Shown here in pieces: positions 25,313 through 35,412 of a DNA stretch of 64,000 nt (its first letter is position 1; every line of letters begins with the position of its first letter). Source of the stretch: an uncultured Bacteroidales bacterium (GTDB lineage: Bacteria; Bacteroidota; Bacteroidia; Bacteroidales; Paludibacteraceae); the NCBI GenBank assembly GCA_902798385.1, contig CADBWK010000005.1, positions 50,775 through 114,774 of the forward strand. Reading direction: 5' to 3'. The position numbers and the translations under genes are program-made. Under the pieces are notes generated by a model, which was not told the DNA's origin, ran no database searches, and was given only the letters and a program-made list of their open reading frames with translations.

Positions 25313-28120
25313 ATGAGAAAGATTTTCTTCTTAGTCGCTTTCTTAAGCGCAAGTATCATGAGTTTTGCGGACAAGGTGTATGACGTGAACTTCGCCTTGG
25401 CTTCTCAAGGATCGAGTGCAACAGCTTCCTCCGGTACGGCAGCTAATGCCATTGATGGCGATGAAGGCACCCGTTGGGAGAGTGCGCAGACCAATGACGA
25501 GACGTGGACCCTGGATATGGGTCAGGCTCGTACGTTCAGCCGTATCAAAATCCTTTGGGAAGGTGCTTATGCGAAAGAGTTCACGCTGAGTGTCTCCAAT
25601 GACGGTGAGAATTGGAGCAGCCTCTATGTAGAGACCAACCTGACGCAAGCCGGCTGGCAGACGATCGATGTAGCAGAGACAACGGCTCAGTACATCCAGT
25701 ACCACGGAACCCTCCGTGCTACCCAGTGGGGTCAGAGTTTCTATGAGTTTCAGGTATTGCTGCCGGGTGTGAGCGTGCTGACGAAGATCGAGTTGAGCGC
25801 ACCGGCTGTAGCTAAAGTGGCAGAGGGCGTTAATCTTGTTGCCCGCGCGCTGGATCAGAACAATGCCGAGATGTCGGTGGCTCTCTCCTATGAGATTACT
25901 CCGGCGGACGCAGGTGCCGTAGTAGATGGCAAGTATGTTCCCGCAAAGGTGGGTAACGCTTCTATCGTAGCCAAGAGCGGTACGGTTAGCTCTCCGGCTA
26001 TTGAGATCTTCGGTTATGAAGGTGATAACTTAGCGCTGAGTACGAATATCGTAACGGACAATAAGATTGTGGCGCAGGTTGCAGAGAATCCGGACGGAAG
26101 CGCCAATGACGCTTTCTTTGCCGTAGATGGCAACGACGGTAGTGTATGGCAAGGCAGTTTGACCAACGGTACCGCCGGTGACGAGGAGAGCCGTACTTTC
26201 GACGCTTGGTTCGTTGTAGATCTGGGCGCAAACTACAGCATTGACCTTATTACTATTCATTTTGAAGGCGCGTGCGCGCAAGATTATCACGTAGATTTCT
26301 CGGAGAACAATACCGATTGGGTACTGGGTTACGACTATGTCGGCACTGCCGGTATCAAAGAGCGTACGGATATGTTGAGCACTCAGTTGGATAACAACAG
26401 CAAAGTACGTTACGTCCGTTTCTGGAGCACGAAAGCCGGCACGGAGTGGGGTATGAAGATCTTTGAGTTCCAAGTCTTCGGTCGCGAATATACGGCATCG
26501 GGTGACACCGAGGCTCCTGTGATGGTCAGCGCTTCGCTGGTCAGCAAGACCGGTACGTCTGCTGTGATTGCTGTAGAGGCTACGGATAACGACGAGGTAG
26601 CTAAATACCGTGTGGTTGAGACGAACCACGGCATCGATGCCAAGTATGTGGCTAATGAAGGTCAGATCACGATCACGGGTCTGCAGGGCGCCACGTCATA
26701 TGCATTTGTGATTACCGCTTTTGATGCAGCGCAGAACGAGTCGGAGAACTCGATGGTGGTGAATGTGACTACGGACGCTCATTATGACGCTCCTCAGGCA
26801 GCTGCAGCAGCTCCGACATGGCCGGCAGCACAGGTACAGGCTATCTACAGCCCGACCTATAACGCAGACTGCAACTTCCAAGACTGGGGTAGCGGTACGG
26901 TTTATACGAGCACCGATTATGGAAAGAAATTCGCGTTTGCCAACGGTGGTTACCTCGGTATGGACGGCTTTACGCTGAACTGCCTCTTGATGGAGAAACT
27001 GCATGCCGATATCTGGATTGCTGACGACGCAACGCTTCGTTTGGTACCGATCTACGGTGGTCCCGAATTGGTAACCGATGATAAGAAGGGTAAGTTTGTG
27101 AGCCTGACCGGCGGTCAATGGAACAGCATTGATCTGGATCTGGCTACGGATTATGCAGGTCTGAACCTGGCAAGTATCTTCCAGTTCAAGATCGATAATG
27201 CCGCAAACCTGACGATTTGGCTGGGTAACCTCTATTTCTATCGCGCAGAGCCGATTGATGACGACGAGGCTCCGACAAACGTACAGGCTTCGGCAGCAGG
27301 TTCCGGTTATTTCTCGGCAACCCTGGCTGTTTCGGCAGAGGATAACAGCGGAGTAGTTAACTTCCGCGTGCTGAACGGCGAGCTCGAAGTAGCTACCGGC
27401 GGTGGTGCATCGGGACAGACGGTTCATATCACCGTTCCGAACCTGAAAGCTAACACCGAATATACCTTCTCGGTAGTAGCTTATGACGCGAATAATAACT
27501 TGGCAGCACCGGTATCTGTACAGGTTACCACGTTGGCCGCTCCGGCTCCTGCAGCTCTGCCGACGTATGATGCAGAGAAAGTGAAGGGTGTCTATACGGA
27601 TAACTACACGAATGTAGCGATGGGTATTCAAGGCTGGTACGCAGAGCCGGCTATCTCTGGCGGACTGCTGGCAGAAAACCGCCAGGCGCTTTGTATCACG
27701 CCGAACACCACTCCGAGCAGCTGCTTCGGTCTGGCATTCCCGGCAATGGATATCACCCCTTATGACGCATTGGAGTTGGATATCTATCCGATGGCAGAGA
27801 GCGCTATACTGGATATCCAGGTGATCGGCGTAGGTGCTGCTTCTACGACTTTCAACCTCACGGCTAACGAGTGGAACCATATCTCTCTCGATATCGACGG
27901 CAACACGAAGACCAACTGCGAGCAGATTGGTTTCTATAACTGCCAGAACCTGCAGGGTGTATGCTTCGTTCAGAACGTACTCTTCGTTCAGAACGGCGAC
28001 ACCAAGGCTATCGAGAATACCGAGGTAGGTCTGAAAGCAATCAAGATGATCGAGAATGGTCAGTTGATCATTGTTCGTGGCGAAAAACGCTACACCATCA
28101 CGGGCGCACGCGTAAAATAA
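25313..28120 (+). CDS. Secreted multi-CBM protein (CBM32-like and shared module) with sorting-type tail
   Basis: 935 residues from ATG 25313 (MRKIFFLVAFLSASIMSFA, signal peptide); the longer frame from 25214 runs through the promoter. Order: F5/8C/CBM32-like discoidin (about 20-145), Big2-like Ig (about 150-228), second discoidin (about 230-395), FnIII-like unit, the shared module with AIYSPTYNADCNF (about 495-645), FnIII-like unit, a second related module (about 745-895), tail KMIENGQLIIVRGEKRYTIT. No catalytic domain. It resembles the 20040 protein from the second discoidin onward. As first gene of the glucan operon it is probably a surface glucan binder. Confidence 0.8.
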   Translation: MRKIFFLVAFLSASIMSFADKVYDVNFALASQGSSATASSGTAANAIDGDEGTRWESAQTNDETWTLDMGQARTFSRIKILWEGAYAKEFTLSVSNDGENWSSLYVETNLTQAGWQTIDVAETTAQYIQYHGTLRATQWGQSFYEFQVLLPGVSVLTKIELSAPAVAKVAEGVNLVARALDQNNAEMSVALSYEITPADAGAVVDGKYVPAKVGNASIVAKSGTVSSPAIEIFGYEGDNLALSTNIVTDNKIVAQVAENPDGSANDAFFAVDGNDGSVWQGSLTNGTAGDEESRTFDAWFVVDLGANYSIDLITIHFEGACAQDYHVDFSENNTDWVLGYDYVGTAGIKERTDMLSTQLDNNSKVRYVRFWSTKAGTEWGMKIFEFQVFGREYTASGDTEAPVMVSASLVSKTGTSAVIAVEATDNDEVAKYRVVETNHGIDAKYVANEGQITITGLQGATSYAFVITAFDAAQNESENSMVVNVTTDAHYDAPQAAAAAPTWPAAQVQAIYSPTYNADCNFQDWGSGTVYTSTDYGKKFAFANGGYLGMDGFTLNCLLMEKLHADIWIADDATLRLVPIYGGPELVTDDKKGKFVSLTGGQWNSIDLDLATDYAGLNLASIFQFKIDNAANLTIWLGNLYFYRAEPIDDDEAPTNVQASAAGSGYFSATLAVSAEDNSGVVNFRVLNGELEVATGGGASGQTVHITVPNLKANTEYTFSVVAYDANNNLAAPVSVQVTTLAAPAPAALPTYDAEKVKGVYTDNYTNVAMGIQGWYAEPAISGGLLAENRQALCITPNTTPSSCFGLAFPAMDITPYDALELDIYPMAESAILDIQVIGVGAASTTFNLTANEWNHISLDIDGNTKTNCEQIGFYNCQNLQGVCFVQNVLFVQNGDTKAIENTEVGLKAIKMIENGQLIIVRGEKRYTITGARVK

Positions 28121-28140
28121 GGTGCAAAAAAGATTTCCGG

Positions 28141-28166
28141 GTATGAGCCGTTGGGTCGGCTCATGC
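28141..28166 (+). promoter_or_regulatory. Hairpin between CBM protein and susC
   Basis: ATGAGCCG (28143-28150) pairs with CGGCTCAT (28157-28164), extendable by two pairs. There is no T-run, so it is not a classic terminator; it may stabilise mRNA or cut partial read-through into susC. A weak period-7 repeat (AACTAGG, GTACTAG, AGTAACT; 28174-28194) follows. Confidence 0.5.
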
Positions 28167-28214
28167 CTTCAAGAACTAGGGTACTAGAGTAACTAAAAAC
28201 AAACAAATCTAATA

Positions 28215-31200
28215 ATGAAACGAATTTTGACAATCTCCGTAATGGTTATGGTAGCGCTGGGCATGTGGGCGCAGAGCATGACTGTGACGGGTGTAGTGAT
28301 GGCTCAGGATGAGCCGGATCCTGTGATTGGCGCCAATGTGATGGTGAAGGGTTCGACCAACGGAACGATTACCGATTTCGACGGTAACTTCTCTATCAAC
28401 GCCAAGGCAGGCGATGTGCTCCAGGTATCGTTCATGGGATACAAGAGCCAGGAGATCAAAGTGACGAACGCCGGTCCTGTGCGTATCACGCTGGTGCCGG
28501 ACAATGTGCAGCTGCAGGAGGTCGTAGCGATCGGTTACGGTACGATGAAGAAGAGTGACTTGACGGGTGCTGTGACGAGCGTGAGCGCAGATCAGTTGCT
28601 CAAAGCTCCGGTAGCCGGTCTTGACCAGGCGCTGCAAGGTCGTGCCGCAGGTGTGACGGTTACAACAGGTTCCGGTCAGCCGGGAGAAGCCGCTACCATC
28701 CGTATTCGCGGTATCGGTTCGGCTCTTGGTGGCAATGACCCGCTGTATGTAGTAGACGGAGTCATCACGAGTGACATCAAGTTCCTCGCGCCGAGTGACA
28801 TCCAGTCCATGGAAATTCTGAAAGACGCTTCGGCCACCGCTATCTACGGTAGCCGTGGTGCGAACGGTGTCATCCTTATTACCACCAAGTCAGGTAGTGA
28901 AGGTAAGGTTAATATCAACTTTGATGCATACTGGGGCTTCCAGAATCGCTGGAAGAAACTGGACGTGATGGGTTCGCGTGACCATGCTGAGACGGAGATC
29001 CGAATCAACGCAATGCGTGACGGTGCTTCGCAAATATCCGATTACTACACGACCGGATTTGCACAATGGCTCAAAGACTATAAGATTGGTGCTTCAACCT
29101 TCTATCCGACGAACTTCGACTACGCAAGCCAGGAGACCGATTGGCAAGACGAGGTGTTCAAGGCCAATGCATTTATGCATAACTACACGCTGTCGTTTGA
29201 TGGAGGTGGCGAGAAAGGCCACTATGCGCTGTCGACTTCTTATTTCGGTCAGCAAGGAACAATCATCGGTAGTGACTACCAGCGTTTCACACTTCGTCTG
29301 AACACGGACTATAAAGTACGTAATTGGTTGAAGATCGGTGAGCACTTCTCGTTGATGGCCAGCAGCGGACGTAATGCAATGAATAACAGTTCGTCGGCCG
29401 GAGCATCGGTAATCTCAGCAGCATTAGCCATGGCTCCGTGGGATCCGGTGTATTATCCAGAAGGTTCGGTGAATAAAGAAGGCAAAGATATTGGCGGTAA
29501 CTACTCTGCGGGTTCCAACTTTAAGAACGTGACTAACCCGTATCAGATGGTCTTTAACTACGAGCCGAGCAAGAAAACGGAGCGTATGTTAGGCGATGTA
29601 TTCTTCGAAATCAACCCGGTAGAGGGTTTGACCATCAAGGCTTCGATGGCGGCGGATTATTCGCTGATTCGTGATCGTAACTTCGGTTACCCGAATACGT
29701 ATACCAGTTATAATTTCTCGGAGAAAAATAACATCTCATCACAAATGGAGCGCCACTTGTCGTTAATCGAAGAGGCAACCATCACGTATGCGCGCCAAAT
29801 CGGCAAGCATAACTTCAGCGTGATGGTCGGTCAGACTTGGCAGGAGTACAACAAATACGGCATCGGTGGTTCAGGCGCATCTATTCTGAATCCAATAGAG
29901 AGCAATTGGTATTTGATGAACGCTACGACGGACCAGAACCCGGCAGGCGATTGGGTAGAGCGCGTACGTCGTCTCTCGTTCCTCGGTCGTGCATTCTATA
30001 ATTACGATAGTCGTTATATGATTACTGCCAACTTCCGCGCCGATGCTTCGTCGCGTTTTCGCAAAAACCCGTGGGGATTCTTCCCGTCGGTGGCATTGGC
30101 ATGGCGTTTAAGCGAAGAGCATTTCATCAAAGATCGTGACGTGGACTGGTTGGACAACCTGAAGATCCGTGCCGGTTTCGGTCAGGTTGGTAACGATGGT
30201 GTGGCTTCGAACGCATTTGTGGCTTCGATGTCTTCGAGTAACTCGCTTAATACCGGTTATCCGTTTGGTAACAACAATGCGGAGGCTACTTCCGGTTCGG
30301 CAGTACTGAGTCAGGTTAACACTTCCGGTAAATGGGAGACCAACCAGCAATGGGATGCCGGTATCGACTTCAGTTTCTGGAATGGTAAATTGAGCGGTGC
30401 TATCGATTATTTCCGTCGTGATACAAAGGACGCACTCCTTAATGTTGTTGCGCCTGCGCAGGTGGGGAACCGTATGACGATTGTGAAGAACGTAGGTAAC
30501 ATCCGCAATGAGGGTGTCGAGATTACGCTCGGTCACGATAACAAAGTAGGCCCTGTGCATTATAATATCGGTGTGAATATGACCTATCTGCACAATGAAC
30601 TGACGGCTCTGAATGAAGGTTCGCGTCTGCCGGAACCTAATGGCGTTCAGATGACAGACGAAGGAATGCCGCTGAAATCATTTTGGGGCTACACCTACGA
30701 AGGTGTGTATAAGTCGGATGAAGAGGCCTTGGCGCACTTGACGGCCTATGACGCTACAACGATCCCGGTACACGCTGGTGATGCACGTTATACCGACCTT
30801 AACGGCGATGGTAAAATTGATGACAATGACCAGCATTATATCGGTAACTCGTTCCCGAAATTCTCATACGGAATCAACCTGGGCGCGGATTTTTACGGCG
30901 TAGATATCCAGTTGTTCTTTCAGGGTGTAGCCGGTGTAGATATCTACAATGCTGCTCGTATGCGTTTGGAAGGAGACGGTTCGTCCGACGCGTTGGCAAC
31001 CTATATGAAAGATGAAGTATGGATTGGTTACAGCACGGGAGTGCAGAATGCGATGATTGCCAAGGGGCTCAACCCGTTTGAGTTGGAGAACCGCGACGGA
31101 ACGATTCCTAACCCGCTGGGTTCTGCATCTAATGCCGCCGTTTCCACCCGTTTCATCGAGGACGGTAGTTATCTGCGTTTGAAGAACCTGCAGATTGGTT

Positions 31201-31385
31201 ATACTTTCCCGCTCAAGTGGACTCAGAAGTTCCGCTGCTCGCGTCTGCGTCTATACGCAACAGCCAGCAACTTGTTCACCGTCACCAAGTACAAAGGTTA
31301 CGATCCGGAAGTGGGAGGCGGTGTGGATTATGGAAACTATCCGCAAAGCCGTACATTTACGTTTGGTTTGAATGTAACATTCTAA
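28215..31385 (+). CDS. SusC-like TonB-dependent outer membrane glycan transporter
   Basis: 1056 residues. Signal peptide (MKRILTISVMVMVALGMWAQ), carboxypeptidase-D regulatory-like domain (about 22-105; TVTGVV, GANVMVKGSTNGTITDFDG), plug domain (about 115-225; GYGTMKKSDLTGAVTSV, RIRGIGSALGGNDPLYVVDG, YGSRGANGVILITTK) and a 22-strand barrel ending in FGLNVTF. It imports oligosaccharides across the outer membrane using TonB energy, with the SusD lid encoded next. The surrounding enzymes point to beta-1,3-glucan oligosaccharides. Confidence 0.95.
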   Translation: MKRILTISVMVMVALGMWAQSMTVTGVVMAQDEPDPVIGANVMVKGSTNGTITDFDGNFSINAKAGDVLQVSFMGYKSQEIKVTNAGPVRITLVPDNVQLQEVVAIGYGTMKKSDLTGAVTSVSADQLLKAPVAGLDQALQGRAAGVTVTTGSGQPGEAATIRIRGIGSALGGNDPLYVVDGVITSDIKFLAPSDIQSMEILKDASATAIYGSRGANGVILITTKSGSEGKVNINFDAYWGFQNRWKKLDVMGSRDHAETEIRINAMRDGASQISDYYTTGFAQWLKDYKIGASTFYPTNFDYASQETDWQDEVFKANAFMHNYTLSFDGGGEKGHYALSTSYFGQQGTIIGSDYQRFTLRLNTDYKVRNWLKIGEHFSLMASSGRNAMNNSSSAGASVISAALAMAPWDPVYYPEGSVNKEGKDIGGNYSAGSNFKNVTNPYQMVFNYEPSKKTERMLGDVFFEINPVEGLTIKASMAADYSLIRDRNFGYPNTYTSYNFSEKNNISSQMERHLSLIEEATITYARQIGKHNFSVMVGQTWQEYNKYGIGGSGASILNPIESNWYLMNATTDQNPAGDWVERVRRLSFLGRAFYNYDSRYMITANFRADASSRFRKNPWGFFPSVALAWRLSEEHFIKDRDVDWLDNLKIRAGFGQVGNDGVASNAFVASMSSSNSLNTGYPFGNNNAEATSGSAVLSQVNTSGKWETNQQWDAGIDFSFWNGKLSGAIDYFRRDTKDALLNVVAPAQVGNRMTIVKNVGNIRNEGVEITLGHDNKVGPVHYNIGVNMTYLHNELTALNEGSRLPEPNGVQMTDEGMPLKSFWGYTYEGVYKSDEEALAHLTAYDATTIPVHAGDARYTDLNGDGKIDDNDQHYIGNSFPKFSYGINLGADFYGVDIQLFFQGVAGVDIYNAARMRLEGDGSSDALATYMKDEVWIGYSTGVQNAMIAKGLNPFELENRDGTIPNPLGSASNAAVSTRFIEDGSYLRLKNLQIGYTFPLKWTQKFRCSRLRLYATASNLFTVTKYKGYDPEVGGGVDYGNYPQSRTFTFGLNVTF

Positions 31386-31404
31386 AGAGAAAGGAGAATG
31401 AGTT

Positions 31405-33042
31405 ATGAAAAAGAAAATAGTAAAAAAAATAGCCATTTGTACATTGTCCCTTGTTACTTTGTCTTTTGGCATGACCGGATGTAAAGATTATCTGACTGAG
31501 ATAGAACCGGGTACAACCTTGTTGGACGATTATTATTCATCTACGGCTGCCGCGCAGGAGAATATTGTAGGATGTTATGTTCCGCTGATGTGGGAATATA
31601 ACACGACTTACTGCTCGGAGTGGTTCATCGGTGATATAGCCAGTGATGATGCGCTCAAGGGTGGTGGTTCGACGTCCGACATGTCGAATGCGTATGATTT
31701 CGAGAACTGGCGTACCGAGTCGAACAATGCCTTGCTGCATGATTTCTATATCGCGCAGTTCCAGGGTATTGGTCGTTGTAACGTAGCGCTCAAGTATATC
31801 AGCCAGATGGAAATCGGTATCGATGATAAGTTCACGGAGTCGATGAAGAACCGTCTGTTAGGCGAAGCCTATTATCTGCGTGCGTACTATTACTTCCGCC
31901 TGTTGCGTGTGTTCGGTGGTGTGCCGATGGTGGATCATGTGATTGACAATACCGACGAGTGGAAGATGAAACGCGCATCGGTCAAGGAGATTTTCGATTT
32001 TATGTTGTCCGATTTGGAGAAGGCCAATGCATACTTGTGGGTGAAGAGCAAATATCTGCCGGAAGAGGCAGGTCACGCCACCAAGGGTGCCGCACAGGCC
32101 ATGCTGATGAAGGTTAATCTCTATATGGGTTCGCCGTATTGGCAGAGTTACAACCCCAGCAAACTGGCTGCGCAGTGTTTTGCTGATGCCAAAGCATGGG
32201 GCGACTCAATCATCGCCAGTGGTGAGTATGACCTTTGTCCTAACTATGAGGATAACTTCAGGATTGAAGGCGAGAATGGCATTGAGTCTGTTTTCGAGAT
32301 TCAGTATGCTGAGGTAACATGGGGAGACTACACCTGGGATTACGACTACAAAGGATTTGGTCGTACGGCAGGCAGCTTCACGCAGATTCTTATTCGTAGC
32401 CGCTCCTCAAAGATTGGCGGAGGTTGGGGATTTGATCACCCGACGCAGAACCTTTACGATGAGTTTGAGGCCGGTGACCCGCGTCGCGATGTAGCCATCC
32501 TCGTTCCAGAAGATTCGCTCATCGAGACTCCGGCGGTTGAGTACTATCTGGGCAACAAACTGCTCAACAATAAATATGCGATGTATCGTGATAGCACGTA
32601 TACCGGTGCCGGTTTCGGCCAGTGGGGTATTCACGCAAGCCGTGGACCGCTCAACAACCGCCAGATTCGTTATGCCGACGTACTGCTGATGTATGCGGAG
32701 GCTTGTATAGGTGCAGGCGATCCGGGAACGGCTAAAACCTATATAGATAAAGTCCGCGAACGTGTGGGCCTGGCTCCTTGTGCAGTAGCTGATGAAGCAA
32801 CCCTGCGTCACGAGCGTCGTTGCGAGTTAGCAATGGAGGGGCACCGCTGGTTCGACCTCGTACGCTGGAAAGGTGTAGCAGGAACCGGTCTGAAGGCCCA
32901 TATGGATGCATATAAGGCTACTGAGACGACTGATGCACAATCGCATATGCGTGAGTTTATCGCCGGTAAGCATGAACTATTCCCGATTCCTTACGAGGAG
33001 ATTATTTTAAATCCTGAATTGGAGCAAAATCCAAAATACTAA
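31405..33042 (+). CDS. SusD-like surface glycan-binding lipoprotein (RagB/SusD family)
   Basis: 545 residues. Lipoprotein signal ending MTGCKDYL (Cys 26). Typical SusD features: DYLTEIEPGTTLLDDYYSS start, helical TPR-like scaffold (RLLGEAYYLRAYYYFRLLRV), YADVLLMYAEACIGAG, RRCELAMEGHRWFDLVRWKG, and a C-terminal LFPIPYEEIILNPELEQNP. It caps the SusC barrel and binds the incoming glycan. It begins 19 bp after susC. Confidence 0.95.
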   Translation: MKKKIVKKIAICTLSLVTLSFGMTGCKDYLTEIEPGTTLLDDYYSSTAAAQENIVGCYVPLMWEYNTTYCSEWFIGDIASDDALKGGGSTSDMSNAYDFENWRTESNNALLHDFYIAQFQGIGRCNVALKYISQMEIGIDDKFTESMKNRLLGEAYYLRAYYYFRLLRVFGGVPMVDHVIDNTDEWKMKRASVKEIFDFMLSDLEKANAYLWVKSKYLPEEAGHATKGAAQAMLMKVNLYMGSPYWQSYNPSKLAAQCFADAKAWGDSIIASGEYDLCPNYEDNFRIEGENGIESVFEIQYAEVTWGDYTWDYDYKGFGRTAGSFTQILIRSRSSKIGGGWGFDHPTQNLYDEFEAGDPRRDVAILVPEDSLIETPAVEYYLGNKLLNNKYAMYRDSTYTGAGFGQWGIHASRGPLNNRQIRYADVLLMYAEACIGAGDPGTAKTYIDKVRERVGLAPCAVADEATLRHERRCELAMEGHRWFDLVRWKGVAGTGLKAHMDAYKATETTDAQSHMREFIAGKHELFPIPYEEIILNPELEQNPKY

Positions 33043-33078
33043 CCCCTTTTTATTAACTTTTTTTAAAATCAAATTCTT

Positions 33079-34059
33079 ATGAAAGCAAACAAATTTTTTG
33101 CTATCGCGTTTGCAGCGTTGACCCTGGTAGGTCTAAATGCATGTAAAAAAGACAACGGTGGTGGAAACGATCCGGCTCCGGAGCAGGAGACCACTCTGAC
33201 GCTCAATCCGACGGCTCTCACACTGAACGTTGGTGAAGAGGCTACTATCGCAGCTACCGTTGAGGCAACCTGGACGATTACCGATGAGACCGTAGCAACT
33301 GTTACTCCGGCTAACGATGGTGGTAAGTCCGCTAAAGTGAAGGCGTTGAAGGCTGGTAACGCTATCATTACCGCAACCACCAAAGGTGGTCAGACCAAGA
33401 CTTGTGTTGTTGCTGTTAACGCCGGTGGCGGTGGCGGCGGTGGCGAGAAGGCCATCGACGCAAAGCGTATTTGGCCGGTTATTCTGGATGGCGTAACGTC
33501 GGAGAAGTATGCAAGCCTCATCGCAGGTGACTTCCGTCCGAATGATGTAGACAACAACCTCTACATCTGGGCAGCAGGTGAGACCTACAATGCAGGTGAA
33601 GGTACCGGCAAGAACTTCTTTGGCAATACCGAAGGTTATATGGCATTGACCGTTGCTGCTCCGCAAGGTTGGTCGGGCGCTGGTTTCAACGTAGCTAATG
33701 CAGAGTCTGTAGCTGCTGCAAAAGCATTGCAAGCTGCTATCGCTGCTAATCCGGACAAGTTCTTCCTCCACATCGGTATTAAGGCAACGAATGCCGGCAA
33801 CCACCAGTTCTATGTATTCAACGGAGCAGAGGGTCGTTCGTTCGCGATCGGTACGGCTACCATTGAGGCTGGTGCTGTAATCGGCGACTTCCCGCGTGAC
33901 GGTGAGTGGCATGAGTTTGATGTTCCGATGGCTCAGTTCGCTACTGCTATTGCAGGCGAGACCATTGGTAACGATCTTAACATCCTTTGCTTCCTCTCCG
34001 GTGCACAAGTTGGTGCTCAGCTGAATCTGGATGCTGTTTACTTCTACGAGAAGAAGTAA
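33079..34059 (+). CDS. Surface glycan-binding lipoprotein (SusE-position protein)
   Basis: 326 residues. Lipoprotein signal MKANKFFAIAFAALTLVGLNAC (Cys 22). A Big2-type Ig domain (about 35-112; LTLNPTALTLNVGEEATIAA), a Gly-rich hinge (about 115-122), then a C-terminal beta-sandwich (about 125-326) ending LNLDAVYFYEKK, like the ends of the shared CBM-like modules. Its place right after susD and its layout fit a surface glycan-binding protein that helps capture glucan. No catalytic motif; no sequence-specific family was recognised for the C-terminal domain. Confidence 0.8.
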   Translation: MKANKFFAIAFAALTLVGLNACKKDNGGGNDPAPEQETTLTLNPTALTLNVGEEATIAATVEATWTITDETVATVTPANDGGKSAKVKALKAGNAIITATTKGGQTKTCVVAVNAGGGGGGGEKAIDAKRIWPVILDGVTSEKYASLIAGDFRPNDVDNNLYIWAAGETYNAGEGTGKNFFGNTEGYMALTVAAPQGWSGAGFNVANAESVAAAKALQAAIAANPDKFFLHIGIKATNAGNHQFYVFNGAEGRSFAIGTATIEAGAVIGDFPRDGEWHEFDVPMAQFATAIAGETIGNDLNILCFLSGAQVGAQLNLDAVYFYEKK

Positions 34060-34076
34060 TTTTAACTTATTGCTTT

Positions 34077-34128
34077 GGGGGAATTGGTTTTCCCCCATTG
34101 CCCTATTAAAGTATAAAGTTTAGAGTTT
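34077..34128 (+). other. Intergenic hairpin and weak 7-bp repeat before GH16
   Basis: GGGGGAA / TTTTCCCCC (34077-34095) forms a small hairpin without a long T-run. After it, AAAGTAT, AAAGTTT, AGAGTTT (34108-34128) is a degenerate period-7 repeat ending 6 bp before the GH16 start. Confidence 0.5.
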
Positions 34129-34134
34129 TAAGAG

Positions 34135-35412
34135 ATGCGTAAACTATCTTATTTTCTGATTTTTGCGAGTGCTATCCTACTGATGGCTTGTGAGAAACCG
34201 CAGGAGCCTACTACGGCGACACTGACTTTATCACCGGTAACCGTGCAGATGAAGGTGGGCGAGATGATCACAATTGACGCTACCGGAACGGCGAAGAATA
34301 TCGAGTGGACCTCGTCCGATGAAACAGTAGCCACCGTCTATTACGGTGTGGTCACGGCTAAAGCGATTGGTATGACGGTTGTCACCGCCCGTTCGGGCGA
34401 GGTGTCGGCCGAGTGCCAAGTGTTTGTGTCTGGTTCGGACGGTTCGACGCTTCGTATCACGCCAGCTGTCGTACCCCTCAAGAAAGGAGAGACCTTCCAA
34501 TTCTCGTACGGCAATACCTTTGGTCTGGACCTCACGTGGTCCAGTAGTGATGAGAGTATCGCTACTGTCTCGCAGACAGGTCTCGTGACGGCCAAAAAAG
34601 GCGGCAATGCGACAATCACCTTGGCAACCACTGTAGGTTCGGTAACGGCCTTGGTAGCCGTAGAACACACTTGGGGCGAGTACCAACTGGTTTGGTCCGA
34701 TGAGTTTAATGGCACTTCGTTGGACGAGTCTAACTGGTCCATCCAAACCGGTGGTGGAGGATGGGGTAACCAAGAAGCGCAGCATTATACCAACCGCTCG
34801 GAGAACCTGCGCGTAGAAGGCGGAAATCTGATCATCGAAGGGCGCAAAGAGAGTTACGGTGGCAATGAGTATACGTCTGCCCGAATTATGTCCAAAGGTA
34901 AACGTGAGTTCTGCTATGGTAAGATGGAAGCGCGTATCAGTCTGCCGGCCGGCCAAGGTACATGGCCTGCATTCTGGACACTCGGTAACCGCGGCAGCTG
35001 GCCGAACTGCGGTGAGATAGATATCATGGAGCACACCGGTAGTGTGCCTAACCGTATTTTCGGCACGCTGCATACAGCGAAGGACCGTAGCGGCAGTCGC
35101 AGTAGTCGGGCTTATACGGGTATTCAGAATATTGAGAATAACTTCCACATATACGGCATCGAGTGGACGCAGGAAGAGAAAAGCGGTAAGGATGTGATTC
35201 GCTTCTACGTGGACGACATCGTTTATTCGGAACAAATAGAGGAAGTGATAGACGACGATGAGTACTGGCCGTTCAACCGTCCGAATTATTTTATTATTAA
35301 CTTGGCCTTGGGTGGTACATTAGGTGGCAATATCAACGATGCTATATTCGACAATCCGCTACTGATGTACGTCGATTGGGTACGAGTTTATCAACGCAAT
35401 GAAGTGGAATAA
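34135..35412 (+). CDS. GH16 endo-beta-1,3-glucanase lipoprotein with two Ig-like domains
   Basis: 425 residues. Lipoprotein signal MRKLSYFLIFASAILLMAC (Cys 19). Two Big2-type domains (about 28-100 and 105-178), then a GH16 domain (about 182-425) starting YQLVWSDEFNGTSLDESNW. The catalytic motif GEIDIMEH gives nucleophile E294, D296 and acid/base E299. FCYGKMEARISLPAGQGTWPAFWTL is characteristic of laminarinase-type GH16 enzymes. Probably an outer-surface enzyme cutting beta-1,3- or mixed-linkage glucan. The next gene overlaps its end by 14 bp. Confidence 0.92.
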   Translation: MRKLSYFLIFASAILLMACEKPQEPTTATLTLSPVTVQMKVGEMITIDATGTAKNIEWTSSDETVATVYYGVVTAKAIGMTVVTARSGEVSAECQVFVSGSDGSTLRITPAVVPLKKGETFQFSYGNTFGLDLTWSSSDESIATVSQTGLVTAKKGGNATITLATTVGSVTALVAVEHTWGEYQLVWSDEFNGTSLDESNWSIQTGGGGWGNQEAQHYTNRSENLRVEGGNLIIEGRKESYGGNEYTSARIMSKGKREFCYGKMEARISLPAGQGTWPAFWTLGNRGSWPNCGEIDIMEHTGSVPNRIFGTLHTAKDRSGSRSSRAYTGIQNIENNFHIYGIEWTQEEKSGKDVIRFYVDDIVYSEQIEEVIDDDEYWPFNRPNYFIINLALGGTLGGNINDAIFDNPLLMYVDWVRVYQRNEVE

